A stretch of 64,000 nt of DNA, from assembly GCF_947179165.1 (NCBI RefSeq), contig NC_077243.1, forward strand, positions 34,794,001-34,858,000. The letters are read 5' to 3'. The translations under genes were made by a program, and so were the position numbers. Origin of the DNA: Solanum dulcamara (Eukaryota > Streptophyta > Magnoliopsida > Solanales > Solanaceae). The notes beneath the pieces are model-generated. The model did not search any database. It saw only the letters and a list, made by a program, of their open reading frames with translations, and had not been told where the DNA came from. How positions within the stretch are numbered: the first letter of the stretch is position 1; every line of letters starts with the position of its first letter. Positions 24,300 through 35,588 of this stretch are shown here, piece after piece.

Positions 24300-25749
24300 T
24301 CGTTGAGAGACATTATTATATTGGAGAGTACCTAAATATAATCAACAATACTAAACGGGCATGGCAATTTATAGAGCATCTTAATTCATTGCAAATGAGC
24401 AAAAGAAATTAGCCAAAAAGCTTAACATGAAGGTTGTGCGAACCTACTAGTTTTGGCAGTGTACAATGGTCTCACTCATGTAGCAGATACTTCCGCAGCA
24501 GCAGAGTCACGCCTGCGAGAAAATCATCACAGCAGCAAACTCTCTCTATAGTGTAGCTTCGCTCCTACAGACTCGAAGTCGCAAGAGAGGCATCACAGGT
24601 GTGGAAGAATTTTCACTCTTGCAGCCTCATCTTCATCAATTGGCTTTTAGATCTTTGGCCACTGGCGTTTCCATCGACTGCCGCCGATTAACCAATGTAA
24701 GGCTCCAACCTCAAACGCAGATGCCATCCAGAATTTTTCAATAAATTCGGCATTTAAGTGGTGTTTTGTCGGTTCCAACATTATGACCCATTGAGTCAAA
24801 ACAGCCTAAAACACAAAAATTTCAACTTTTGGTTGTAAGAAATTGTACTCAGACTTCCGATTCCTCATTTTCAACACAGATTCATGCTCAAACACAATCA
24901 ATCAAAGATTTTAAACTCTAAATCCTAAAATTTTACTCATGCTTGATCTCCATTTTGAAAACTATTTTCAAACATATTTTGACTCTCAACATCATTAAAG
25001 AGGTAAAGTACCTTATAAACATAGACAAAATACAATTACATTAAAGTTCATACCTACTTTTTGGAGAGATTTGAGCAAAGGAAAAGTTTAGTTCTTGAAA
25101 ATCCTTTTTGGTTATTTGGAGGAGATAGATTCTTTTCTTTTTGTAGGATGTGTAATGTGTGAATGTGATGAAAATTTGACAAACCTAATTGTAAAGAAAA
25201 GGGAGTGAATCTTACTCAAGATTGGAGAATGAAAAGTTTGGCCAAAACCCTCATTCATGAACCTGTTAAAAATAGAATTCCAATCGAGTCTCTCTCTAGA
25301 GATCCTGATCTCGCAACTGCGGCATTGCATTTGCAAAAAAGGAGTTGCTCCTATGATAATTGACCTGCCTGACTTCGCTGGTTCAGAAGAAATCTCGCAC
25401 CTGCAGCTTTGCGCCTGCAGAAGAATTTTGCAAGGGCGGTTCCCCTGCACTTGAGTTTGCCAATTCACCAGAAACTTCAACTTGAAACACTAGAAGATTA
25501 TGGATTAGTGCAAACAAAAATAAAACTAATACTACAATATAACTAAGAATAAAAATTGACTAGATTGTAGAAAATTTAAAACCGATGGGTTGCCTCATAT
25601 CAAGCTCTCAATTTACCATCGCGGCGCAACACCATTGCATAACCATTTATGCTTCCACTTTGAAGCAATAAATCTTCTCCCCAACTTCAAGTCGACATTC
25701 CATCTAGGGTAGGGAGATAAGAGTGTGCATACCATGCTTCCAAATCTAT
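24300..25749. other. Internal non-coding part of the LTR element
   Basis: No supported gene. Contains two further CpG/GCAG-rich blocks (about 24480-24620 and 25300-25450, 'tcgcacctgcagctttgcgc') like those in the LTRs. Confidence 0.45.
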
Positions 25750-26400
25750 CTTTCTACTTTAAAGACTTGAATTTCTTGCCTAAATTCACGTCAAATTTTC
25801 TTTGCGGAAGTTTAGGCAAATAGGAGGTTAGTATCAGGACGCTTCCTTGATATTGGATCATGCACTGCTTGGCCACTGAGTGAGGAATGCCCTCACTTTC
25901 GAATGAACTAGAGAGGATATTGATGATCTTTGTTTGCACCTCTAGTAGCATTCCTTAGATCTCGGCATCTTGGATGATCTTTGGCTCGAAAGGGGTGCAA
26001 ATGTCCAAGATTTCATCCATGTTTAGCGCGACCCTTTCTTCTTCAATATCCAAATTTTCTCCATCATTTTTAGTTTACTTGAGGAAGAGCATTATATGCT
26101 TGGAACTTGGTCTTAAGTTGGAACCCAAGTTGGATCACGTCTTGGCATCGGCGAGGATGTAAGTGACGAAGTTTTTCGCTCCATAAAAACAAGTCTCCCC
26201 GTGCTAACTTTTGTGAACCAAGACGTAGGCTTAAACTCATGAGCCAAGCTTTACTCATGCTTTCCATTGTGTCACTCATATTTTCTTGTTGAGAAGCCTC
26301 TATAAAGATTAACTCATTATGAGATCCCCAAAAATAGAAACAAGGATTGTCATTATATGGATTGCAACCCCCAAGATTAGGTCCAATACACGATGTCATA
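25750..26400 (-). pseudogene. Degenerate 5' ORF of the same element, family not recognised
   Basis: Two open stretches follow the PBS on the minus strand. One (26070-26399) reads CIGPNLGGCNPYNDNPCFYF then GSHNELIFIEASQQEN. The other (25754-25951) reads CMIQYQGSVLILTSYLPKLP. The position just downstream of the PBS would fit a gag-like first ORF, but I recognise no gag motif. Function unknown. Confidence 0.35.
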
Positions 26401-26510
26401 GGAACAAAAATAGAACAACAGAAACAACAAAGGAGAAAAAAAAATTCTCATATATGGATATAAACAAGTAAACTATAAATTCTAAACCAATTCAATAAAC
26501 CAAATTGTTT

Positions 26511-26526
26511 CTCCACAACGGTGTCA
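26511..26526 (-). other. Degenerate primer-binding site
   Basis: Minus strand TGACACCGTTGTGGAG matches TGGCGCCGTTGCCGGGG with changes mainly of CpG/C-to-T type. It starts five bases from the LTR end at 26531, the same spacing as the site at 6646-6664. Confidence 0.6.
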
Positions 26527-26530
26527 TTTT

Positions 26531-27834
26531 TGATGATGCTCAACTACCTCCCCAAATTAGGAAAGTAGGCAGTCGTATGCAAAATAATACCCAAGGTATG
26601 AGGTCGGGTCGAATCCCACAAGAAAAAATTTAGGGGTGATCGAAAAGGTAAATAATTACAAGCCACGAGTTTAATCCAAACACAAAAGACACAATTAATT
26701 TTTAGCGGTTTTTTCAATAAGGAACAAGCACTAAGCTGTGATAATAATATAAAAGGATAGGGTGATCAAGGACCTTTAGACCTGAGGATAGCAAATAGAT
26801 TTGGTATCAGGGGTTCAAATCAAGTTCAAACGATCCATTGCAATTAACCAAACAATATCAAGATGGATATGAATAAGTCAACTTTACATTGCAATTAGTT
26901 CTTCCAAATCTAGCAAGTGTAGCAAAATAAACAAGCAATATAACAACTCTAGGATATCTATTCCTAGCTCAACCCATTAGGAGAAATTAGACCTAGATCT
27001 AGACTCTCCCGAGCTCAAGTCCAATAGTCCAACCACAATTCAAATTGTGCTAACTAATCTTTCTTACACTCAAATCTTCTTTTCCAAGCAAGAATGAGGC
27101 ACACAAGCAAGTTCTTGGATTAATTACTCCTTTAAATAGTTGAAGCATAAAATTAGTTCGAAAATCAAAGACCCATATCATAAATAAGATAATATTTGAT
27201 AAAATTGCAAAAGCATAAGGAGATTCAAATCCACAATATCTAAGTCTGAAAATGATACACACTAAAACTATATATAAGCAAATAAAACCAAGAATCGGAG
27301 AAAGATTCATGATAAACACTAGGGTTGAGATGCCTTTTATCCGGATTGGGGTTTCCAAAAGTGTGAAAAGACAACATTGGGCTTTACTGTATACCGTCAC
27401 TCGCAGGAGCGACATTAGGTTCACAGCAGCGGAGTCGTTTTGGTGCCATTTTCTTCGTAGGCATGAAAGGCCTTTGACTCTTGACTCTCGCAGGCGCGGC
27501 AAATGATCTGCAGAAGTGGAGTCGCAGATGCGACTTTTTGTTCGCCGGTGCAGCTTCTGTGGAACAATGCTCTTTCACTGGTGCACTTGTTCTTTCGCCG
27601 GTGCGGGCTCACAGACGAGAGCCTCCTCTCGCATGTGCGAGGTACCTGGCAATGAACTTCTAGTAAAAACTCCTCTTCTCAGCTACTTTTTGCTCTTTTC
27701 CTCGTCAATCCTTCTTTCACATCTTTTTACCTGAAATAAGAATAAAACACACATAGGTAGTCTCTTTTGATAATTAAAAGACACAAAGTCGTAAGAAAAA
27801 GGCAAAAAATTTGTGGCAATTTCACCACTTATTA
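26531..27834 (-). repeat. 5' LTR
   Basis: 1304 bp. Plus-strand start TGATGATGCTC; the minus-strand start is TAATAAGTGGTG (TG mutated). The CpG-rich block at 27400-27650 carries GCAGGAGCG, CGCAGGCGCGG and CACTGGTGC-like cores. Confidence 0.8.
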
Positions 27835-27987
27835 GAGTCCACGGCTGGCTCCCTGAATATTAGTCACTTTCACTGGTAAAGTGTGTGTAGCTTTATTAAA
27901 TTTCTTATACATAGATGTGCTAGGTGGGATTTGTGAATGAAGAAGGAGAATATACATCATATGCGGTTGATGCAGGATCAACAATAG

Positions 27988-28338
27988 TTGGATCAACAGA
28001 ATAAGAATAATGAACAGAATGTTGAAATACAAGTGAAGGTACCAAATGTACAGAAGGTGGATACTGAGAATAGACGTCAAAGAGGGCAAATGGTAGTTGC
28101 TGAAGAGTCAAAGGCTAAGCAAGTTGCAATGAATACAAGTGAGCATAGTGGTAAAACTACTACAGGGCAATCAGGATGGATTACACCTGTAAATGCTAAT
28201 AGGCTAACAGTCAAGCAATCACAACAACTGGCTGCGAAAAATTCTTTTCAGGCTCTAGAGAAGCCGGATCCTACAGTACAAAAGCCACCCAAGTTTTGCC
28301 AGCAATGGAGAAGGGAGACCTTTACCTCAATCTGGTAA
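27988..28338 (+). pseudogene. LINE ORF1 C-terminal part
   Basis: 116 codons rich in Gln, Lys and Asn (QQNKNNEQNVEIQVKVPNVQ, NSFQALEKPDPTVQKPP), ending just before ORF2. Plant L1 ORF1 proteins end in such a charged tail with FQAL-type motifs before the endonuclease ORF. The RNA-binding N-terminal part and its zinc knuckle are absent, so the frame's Met is probably internal. Confidence 0.6.
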
Positions 28339-29060
28339 TGATTAGTCCACTTGCTTGGAATTTGAGGGGAATTAATACCCCAAATAAGCAAAAGGAGGCT
28401 AAACTCCTTTGCAATGAACACAATATTAGTTTGGTAGGGGTTTTGGAAACAAAAGTGAAGGCTAGTAGGATTGGTAATATAGATAATGTAATGTTTGGAG
28501 GATGGGAATACATTCTAACCTTGAGCAACACCCTAATGGGCGGATATGGATTATGTGGAGGCCAGACCTTTATCAATTTAGAACTTTGTCAAAATCAGCA
28601 CAAGCAGTGACATGTGAGGTCCATTATCTACCGCAACAGACTACATTTTGGGTGACATTTGTATATACCTACAATCAGAGAGGTGACAGGAAAGATCTTT
28701 GGGAGTATTTGGTGAATCAAAGGGTGGGGAGTAGTACCCTATGGATGGTATTAGATGACTTCAACTCTGTACTTCACCTTGAAGACAGGATAGGGAGAAA
28801 TCCAGTTACATTGTTTGAGGTGGTGGATTTCAGTACATGTGTGGAAGCTTGCGGTATGAATGAATTGCCACGATATGGGAATAGGTATACTTGGACATAT
28901 AAATAAAATGATAGAGTTTTCTCTAAAATAGACTGGGTGTGAATAGTGCCTGGATTGATATTATGAACCATTACATTGCTACCTTTCTGCCGGAAGGGAT
29001 TAGTGATCATTGTCCCGTGACAGTTTCTCTATTAAATGCCCTCCCAAAAGTAAATAAGAC
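28338..29060 (+). pseudogene. LINE ORF2 endonuclease (EEP) domain, frameshifted
   Basis: Begins ISPLAWNLRGINTPNKQKEA, then VGVLETKVKASRIGN (the WNxRG and LxETK signatures of apurinic-like endonucleases that nick the target). A frame change near 28510 leads to WVTFVYTYNQRGDRKDLWEY, LDDFNSVLHLEDR and NRYTWTYK; another near 28910 leads to ISDHCPV. The WNxRG, ETK, DFN and SDH motifs are all visible, but in three frames with a stop after TWTYK. Confidence 0.85.
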
Positions 29061-30690
29061 ATTTCAGTACTGTAATTCTTGGTCCAATCATCCTCAGTTC
29101 CTAGAGATAATGAAAAGTGTTTGGAGAGTACAACTTGAAGGCTGCAGAATGCTGCAAGCAGATTGGAAGATGAAAGCACTAACGAGGAAGTTGAAAGAAT
29201 TAAATGGCCAGTACTTCAGGAATGTGATAACAGAGAATGAAGAGAATAGAAAGGTTTTGTTTCATTCTCAAAAATTCCTTCAGGTCAATTTACAAGACCC
29301 ATTGCTACAACAAGAAGAGATGATTAAATACCAAGCATTTAGGAAAACTTCATATCTGGCTGAAATATTTTGGCAACAATAGAGTAAAGTCGACTGGATT
29401 AAACTTGAAGAAGACAATACCAAATAATTTTTCTCAGTTATCAAGCATAGGAAATTGCAACATGCTATCATACAGTTACATGATAAGCATAATGTGATGC
29501 AAACTGATCCAGAAGTTGTGGCAAGCATTTTTGTGGACTACTATGAAGAACTTTTGGGTAGGAAATGTGAATCAGGATGTGCAGCTCATAAGGGGGTACT
29601 ACAGAATGAACCTATACTCTCAGTAGCTCAACAAGTCAAACTACTGAGACTATACACAACTAAGGATGCCAAAACTTTTATGTTTGAGATAGATAGTAAT
29701 AAAAGTGCAGGACCAGATGGCTATGGAAGTGGGTTTTTCAAAACAACTTGGAATATGATTGGTGAAGATATATCTTGTGCGATTCTATATTTTTTCAATA
29801 ATGGTAAGCTTCTGACTCAATTTAACACTACAATGATCACTCTGATTCCTAAAGTTAAGGTTCCAGAAAATGCTGGTCAATATAGACCCATCTCTTATTG
29901 TAATGTTGTTTATAAATGCATTTTTAAGATGATTTGTAAGCGATTAAAGAAGGGCGATTAGTCTTCTGGTAGTAGAAAACCAAGCTGCAGCTGTTGCAGG
30001 GAAGTCCTTGGTCCATAATATTCTTCCAAGTTTTTGGTTAAAGTCAATGGGATGGGGTATGGGGACTTTGCTAGTAGAAGAGGCCTCAGACAAGGAGATC
30101 ATATCTCCCCCTTGCTGTTTGTATTAGTTATGGAGTACCTTTCAAGAATTTAAAAGAAAATGTCTGAGCTTCCAAGTTTCCAGTTTCATCCCATGTGGGA
30201 GGTTGTTAGACTTACGCATCTCATTTTTGATGATGATCTCATGATCTTTTGTAAGGGAGATATTGGGTCAGTTGAGAGAGTAATGGAAGCCCTGGACCAT
30301 TTCACCCATGCCACTGGCTTAATGGCTAATATTGATAAATCCAATTTATTTGTAGCTGGAATGGATGATACTACGAAACGGATTCTGTTAGATACGATAG
30401 GATTTTCCATGGGTACATTTCCTATTAGGTATCTAGGCCTCCCATTATCCTCAAATAAGTGGAGTAAGTTGGAATGCCACCAACTTGTGGAGAAAATTAC
30501 TAATAAGATCACTGTTAGCTACTCAAAAAATATGTCGTATGCTGGTAGAATGCAAGTGATAAATGTTGTGTTATTTTCTATATTCAACTTTTGGGGGGCT
30601 GTTTTCATTCTACCTCAGAGCATCCCGAAGGAAGTGATCAGAAATGTAGGAGTTATCTATGGGGAAGCTCCATTGAAAAGAGGAAAGTGA
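29061..30690 (+). pseudogene. LINE ORF2 reverse transcriptase, internally deleted
   Basis: After a linker, IDSNKSAGPDGYGSGFFKTT and ITLIPKVKVPENAGQYRPIS mark the RT N-terminal blocks, then [15 protein letters not shown]. The sequence jumps at about 30017-30045 to [33 protein letters not shown] and THLIFDDDLMIFCKGDI, then MQVINVVLFSIFNFWGAVFI. Compared with the family, roughly 70 codons including the first catalytic Asp block are missing. The FADD box reads FDDD. The coding region is cut at 30699 by the LTR insertion. Confidence 0.85.
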
Positions 30691-30694
30691 CATT

Positions 30695-30699
30695 GGTAG
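30695..30699. other. Target-site duplication, left copy (GGTAG)
   Basis: GGTAG immediately before the TG of the LTR. An identical GGTAG follows the other LTR at 38822-38826. Joining the two sides restores continuous LINE sequence. Confidence 0.95.
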
Positions 30700-33600
30700 T
30701 GTCACGCCCCGGGAGGGTACACTAGACGTAACCGGCACTCAGAAACCATTTCTGGCTCCCAAGCGAACCACATAGCCTGATCACACATCCGTTCATTCAT
30801 TCATTCAGCGGAAAATTTAAAAATAAAGAATAATTTAGCGGGCAACTCAAATCACCCATCCAACTCAAAGAATAAAGGCCATGGGCCGACAGATCAACTA
30901 AAATATTTGTCATTTAAAAATAGTTTGACAAGAATAACTCAATCGACTCATCACTATCTAGTCTATGAAGCATCTATCACTACTATCTAATTGGTGCCAA
31001 TGACATGTTCATGGCTACCTCAAATCAAAATGAAAAGGACTAACTCAATGCAAGAATACACAGACGGTGTCCTCCGAATGTAGGGGAGGACTCACCAACA
31101 CGCTGAGTGCGAATAGATCCCCAACGATGCTCCTAATGACGATCTCTTAAACCTGTCTCTGCATCATGAAACGATGCAGGTCCAAATGGACGTCAGTACG
31201 TGGAATGTACTAGTATGTAATATGGCAGAATGAAGCATACCTCAAGGAAGAATAGCAGCGGTCCAAATATCTCAAATTGAAAAGATGATAGAGACTCAAC
31301 AAGGCATCATAAGTCTAAAGTAATAATACATTTTTAGACAAAGACCAATCATATACCATACGGTCCAATCCAATCATACACAATACAGTTCAATCAAATC
31401 ATTTACAATTCGATCCCTTTCAATTATGTACACTCCGATTATATACACTCAACTCAACAATCAACTCAAAGGACTCAACTCGATAAATATGCAAATTAAA
31501 TTATGCAACGTTTTACAATTCAACTCAAATGACTCAACTCAATAAATATGTAGCAACTCACTCAAGTGTCCTAAGTCTAACAAGAAATAGTTTAGATAGG
31601 ACTAGCTCATAAGCATAGAGCAACTCACTCAACTCAACTAACTCAGAGTACTATCAAGACCTAAATGGGAGTTTCTCTTAACCGACAACCAACACTTATG
31701 AGCCAGTGAAGGTACAACGAAACGACGTCATTGCCACACCCGTTCATACTTGCCAGGGCATGAACAACAAACACTCATGGATCCAATCCAACCAGGTCCT
31801 ATAATGTCAGGACAAAAACTCTCGGGGAAGCATACGATTTTAACGGTTCAATCCCCCCTACGTTTGGCAACACAGGTATTGGGTTCGAGTATGGACTATA
31901 CTCTTGCCCAATTTGGTGCTCGATACTCCTCCCATGACTCCATGCTCAAAAAAACTCCTCTAATCATCTCAAACAAGCCCTCACGGCTAGTTTCATGTGG
32001 AACATTGCCACCTCATCAACTCGGTTCTTATTTCAACTCAATTAGCTCATAATGACGAGTCTAATTGGACCTTCTTTCAAATCGACTCCTCTCAAATCAT
32101 CAAACTCTTCTCTTTAAAAATTTATACAATCTCAACTCAATGATTGCAGAAAATATTATGTACATAAAAATATAATTTCAACTCCTCAACTCAAACTCAA
32201 AATAGATACTTTAATGTAAAAATACTCAACTCATTTAAAGGCTCCTCATACTCAACTCATACTTAAACTCTTTTCTAAATCAAAGATAAAACTAATAATT
32301 CTTTAGACTCAAAATAGTGTATAAGTAGTTTATGCAAAAAGGTTCACAATTAATTTATTTAAAGCTCCTCCTCAAAAGATCATTTATTTTCAAAACATTC
32401 CTAAGACTCCAATCAACTCAAATTATGCACATCACATACCCCAAACTCACATTAGACTCCAATCCACTTCATCACATAACATCCTCATCAATATACCTCT
32501 TCGTCAACCATTCTACATATATTAAATAAGCACCATTCACATCATCACTCACATCATCACCAAAACATCATCATCATATATTATCATTTATATCATCATC
32601 AAACATTATCATCACATCATTGTCAAGTATCATCATCACATCAATCATCAAACATCTACTCCAAAATCCTTATTTTTTTCCTATGTTCATTTTATAGAAG
32701 GGAAAGGGACATTCTTAACTAATCAATTCATTCTTTTCATTCCCATCAATACATATATATACACACAACTATCCATCTCAACCTCAAGACATTTATGACA
32801 AGAAAACTCATCTTGAGTTCATGTGAATGAAACATGGACCCATACTCTCAACAAAACTCAACCCAAGAATATCGTCAATACCTATAAATCTATATACAAA
32901 GATACATTTATAGCCAAAAATATGAAAGATAACTATTTAGTGACTCAAGTCATTAAAAACATCAGTCAACTAATAGTACTTAAAAACATTCCATAGTTTA
33001 GGAAAACTTTCAAGAAAACCTTCTTAGAAGGTTCAACTCTTTCACAACTTCTATCCAACACATATATGGGCATATGGAAGAACTAAATCCATATTTTAGG
33101 TTAGCCTTACATACCTTGTTTGAAGACTTTGAAGGAACTTGATGTTGGGTATTCAATGGAAGACTTGAATCCTTGAAACTCTTGAAGGCACCCTTTGGTG
33201 GAGATGGATTTGGAGAAGAAGAAGAAGAAGAGAGGGAAAATATTTAGGGCTTTTTAGAGAGAGAGAGGACCTGAAAATAATGGTCCAAAATGCTCAAAGA
33301 TGGTGTATATATAATTTGGAAAAAGTCCAAGTTGCCCCTCTTTCAAAAATCTGAAAATTTGGGCAAAAGTCTTGCTGGCGCGTCGCGCCACTGCAGCGCC
33401 AAGCCAAAATAGGCCTAAAACCCTGCACATCTAATAGTGGCGCGTCGCGCCAAGGATCAAACTACTGAGGCTGTTTTCTGGCGCTATAGTGGCGCGTCGC
33501 GCCACTGGGGCGCCAAGCCTATATTTCGCCCAGGCCTGAATATTCCTGCAGTGCTAGTTCGTAGTAAAATGGCCATAACTTTTGACTCCGAACTCCAAAA

Positions 33601-33932
33601 ATTGCAATCTTGGTGGAGTTGGAAAGAAGACTCAAATACCTTTAATTTGGTAGGTCGTGGGCCACCCAGTTCATTAAATCCTAGGAGATATGGTCGTTTG
33701 AAGTTGACCTTTATACTAACTCGTCCAAAAACTTAATCGATTGGAGTTTTTTTTTTTTTTGGGCTCGACTAGGTGTTAGAGATTCCTTATGACCCCTAAA
33801 CACATCTATCACACTTCAAATACTTATGAATTAATCCTAAATCATATGTAGAATTAAAAGTCCTCCGGCCCGAGTCTACTCACATGTGGAGAAAGGTTTG
33901 ATTCTTTGCGAAAGATTTTCCGGGGTGTCACA
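30700..33932 (-). repeat. 3' LTR of the young element
   Basis: 3233 bp, plus-strand ends TGTCACGCCCC...GGGGTGTCACA. Contains three GGCGCGTCGCGCC palindromes (33377-33389, 33439-33451, 33491-33503), a GAAGAAGAAGAAGAAGAAGA-like purine run near 33215, and a TTATATATACACC element on the minus strand at 33302-33314 that may be the TATA box. Two overlapping ~100-codon frames (31750 and 33437) recur in the other LTR only because the LTRs are nearly identical. Confidence 0.95.
33302..33314 (-). promoter_or_regulatory. Possible LTR TATA box
   Basis: Minus-strand TTATATATACACC, preserved in the second LTR (38191-38203) and, as 'gggtatatataatta', in the truncated relative at about 44140-44155. The conservation suggests a promoter element; no transcription start can be seen. 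Confidence 0.4.
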
Positions 33933-33968
33933 TTATCTCCCCCTTGGGATCATTCGTCCTCGAATGAT
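33933..33968 (-). other. Polypurine tract and adjacent hairpin
   Basis: Minus strand CCCAAGGGGGAGATAA (33933-33948) abuts the 3' LTR and serves as plus-strand primer in the family. Directly next to it, 33949-33968 is a perfect 8-bp inverted repeat (ATCATTCG / CGAATGAT) around a TCCT loop. Confidence 0.8.
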
Positions 33969-35419
33969 GATTAAACCAATGTTGGACTCGAGGCACGAAT
34001 AAAAATCGATACTCAATCGAATCAACCAATTGAGCAATTTAGACAATTGGCTATTCAAACTCAAGAATAGACAAATCATTTCAACTCAAGAATAGGGACA
34101 TCACCTCCATCATTCTCATCATTTGGCACGAATAGAACATCGAAACTCCATCAACCGAATCATTCAAATATCTACATCCTCAACCGTAGAATTCCAATTC
34201 ACGAGTGACATTTCCAATCCTCTTCACCATTTCATGAGGTCAATATATTGGTGTCCAAACCTCCCCTCCTTTCCAAGCCTCATAACACCCTTCACGTACC
34301 TCCAATCGTTCCCCCAAATGTGATCATTAGCCTACTACCATCACTCTCACAGTGACAACTATTCACTCAAGCTTATCACTCTAACTACCTCACTCATATC
34401 TAAGAGTTCCCGAGCTTACTTCAACACTTATACCCTCATCATTGTATGAGCTCTTTCCCGAAGACACACTAACCTACTCTTACCTATCTATTGCTCATCA
34501 CAAGGTCTCGTCTCACTCCTCTTCCACATATTTATCCTCGACTTAGACAAGTACAACACAACTATCACAATCGGGAAGCACTCACTCTTCCTCATCTACT
34601 CTCGCTCAACTCCGTCCACTATCATCTTGGCCAACTCATCACTATCGGAAGCTCAAGACTTACTTTGGCTCATTACCCTATCATCTCCCCCTTAACTTAA
34701 AGGCATCAACTAAAGAATACTAACTAGTCACTTAGAGCAACTCAAAATTTAGAACCTCATATAACTCTATACTGTTTCACATACACCTCTTAAGCCTCTT
34801 CTCACCATATGACTTAGACTCAATTCGCTATTTACCTCTGAGGGTCACATAACCCCTCCATTCATAACACACACTCCTCGCAACTTAATATCTTAATCTC
34901 TCGCATACGTCATGTCAAGCCTACTAAATAAAATCTTAAAACTAGAACTATCATAATTATTTATTACACCTCATTACTCACCCCAATCAACCACCATTCT
35001 TACTACTTCAGTTCTACTCCTCTAACTCCCTCTTTCTAACTCTACAATCATCCTATCAACCATAGCTCTCCATGCCTAGGATTACACTCCATCGGATGGT
35101 GACACTTATCACTTAGATACACAACTTCCCCCTCGAAGGTGACATTCAAATCAAGATGTAGGGATAAGATTCTAGGATACATCTCGCTCTGGCTCAACGC
35201 ACGATACATATGAATGAGAATACATCTTCCCAGATTAATAAAGTTAAGCACACAATCGGCTCCTCTCAAGCCTTGTGTAGTCTCTTCACTTCCTCAAGAC
35301 TTTATCTTAACTCATCAACAAGAACCTCATATCTACCGTTTCAACTACCTTGAGTATGAGGGGTAGTCAAATGGATTTGAGCAATGCATGAATTAGAAGG
35401 GAACATTCATAGAGTTAAA
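33969..35419. other. Non-coding internal region of the young element
   Basis: C/T/A-rich sequence without a supported ORF; the 66-73 codon frames at 34123, 34491 and 35048 show no family motif. No gag, protease, RT or integrase motif was found on either strand. Confidence 0.7.
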
Positions 35420-35588
35420 CTCTATCGCACGAACTCAGAATATGAAAGAAGGGAAACAAATTCTTAATGTCCTATAGCCTCCTGATTATAAGTGTGGTGC
35501 ACAACACACCCATAAGCAAGACTCTACTAGACATGGCTTCATAGACTCCCTAGGACACTTGAACTCTGTGCTCTGATACCATGTTGTT
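35420..35588 (-). other. Leader with tRNA-Met primer-binding site
   Basis: Minus strand TGGTATCAGAGC (35570-35581) is a 12/12 match to the 3' end of plant initiator tRNA-Met, seven bases from the 5' LTR. The following ~150 bases resemble the leader at 49347-49502 of the other non-autonomous element (shared 'actctact(a/g)gaca', 'tatcgcacga', 'cctcctg.ttataa.tgtg'). This is a likely packaging/dimerisation region, by inference. Confidence 0.8.

Larger units (their letters stand above)
20071..27834 (-). mobile_element. LTR element with Athila/Tat-like PBS and PF20167-like ORF
   Basis: About 7.8 kb on the minus strand. The 5' LTR is 26531-27834, a degenerate TGGCGCCGTTG-type PBS lies at 26511-26526, and a purine-rich AAGTTGGGGGTGT tract sits next to the 3' LTR at 21130-21142. 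The 3' LTR (20071-21129) lacks its last ~350 bp. The internal region contains no recognisable RT or integrase. Its only identifiable coding unit resembles the putative plant transposon protein family, so it is probably non-autonomous. The position against LINE sequence at 27835 suggests it landed in, or beside, the LINE. Confidence 0.75.

Noticed and set aside
31750..32052. 100-codon frame, repeated at 36639-36941
   Set aside because: Duplicated only because it lies in the two near-identical LTRs; no homology to known proteins, and it is on the strand opposite to the element.
33437..33736. 99-codon frame, repeated at 38326-38625, starting MARRAKDQTT
   Set aside because: Reads through the GGCGCGTCGCGCC palindromes on the antisense strand of the LTR. 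Identical in both LTRs by descent, and disrupted in the older relative at 44283.
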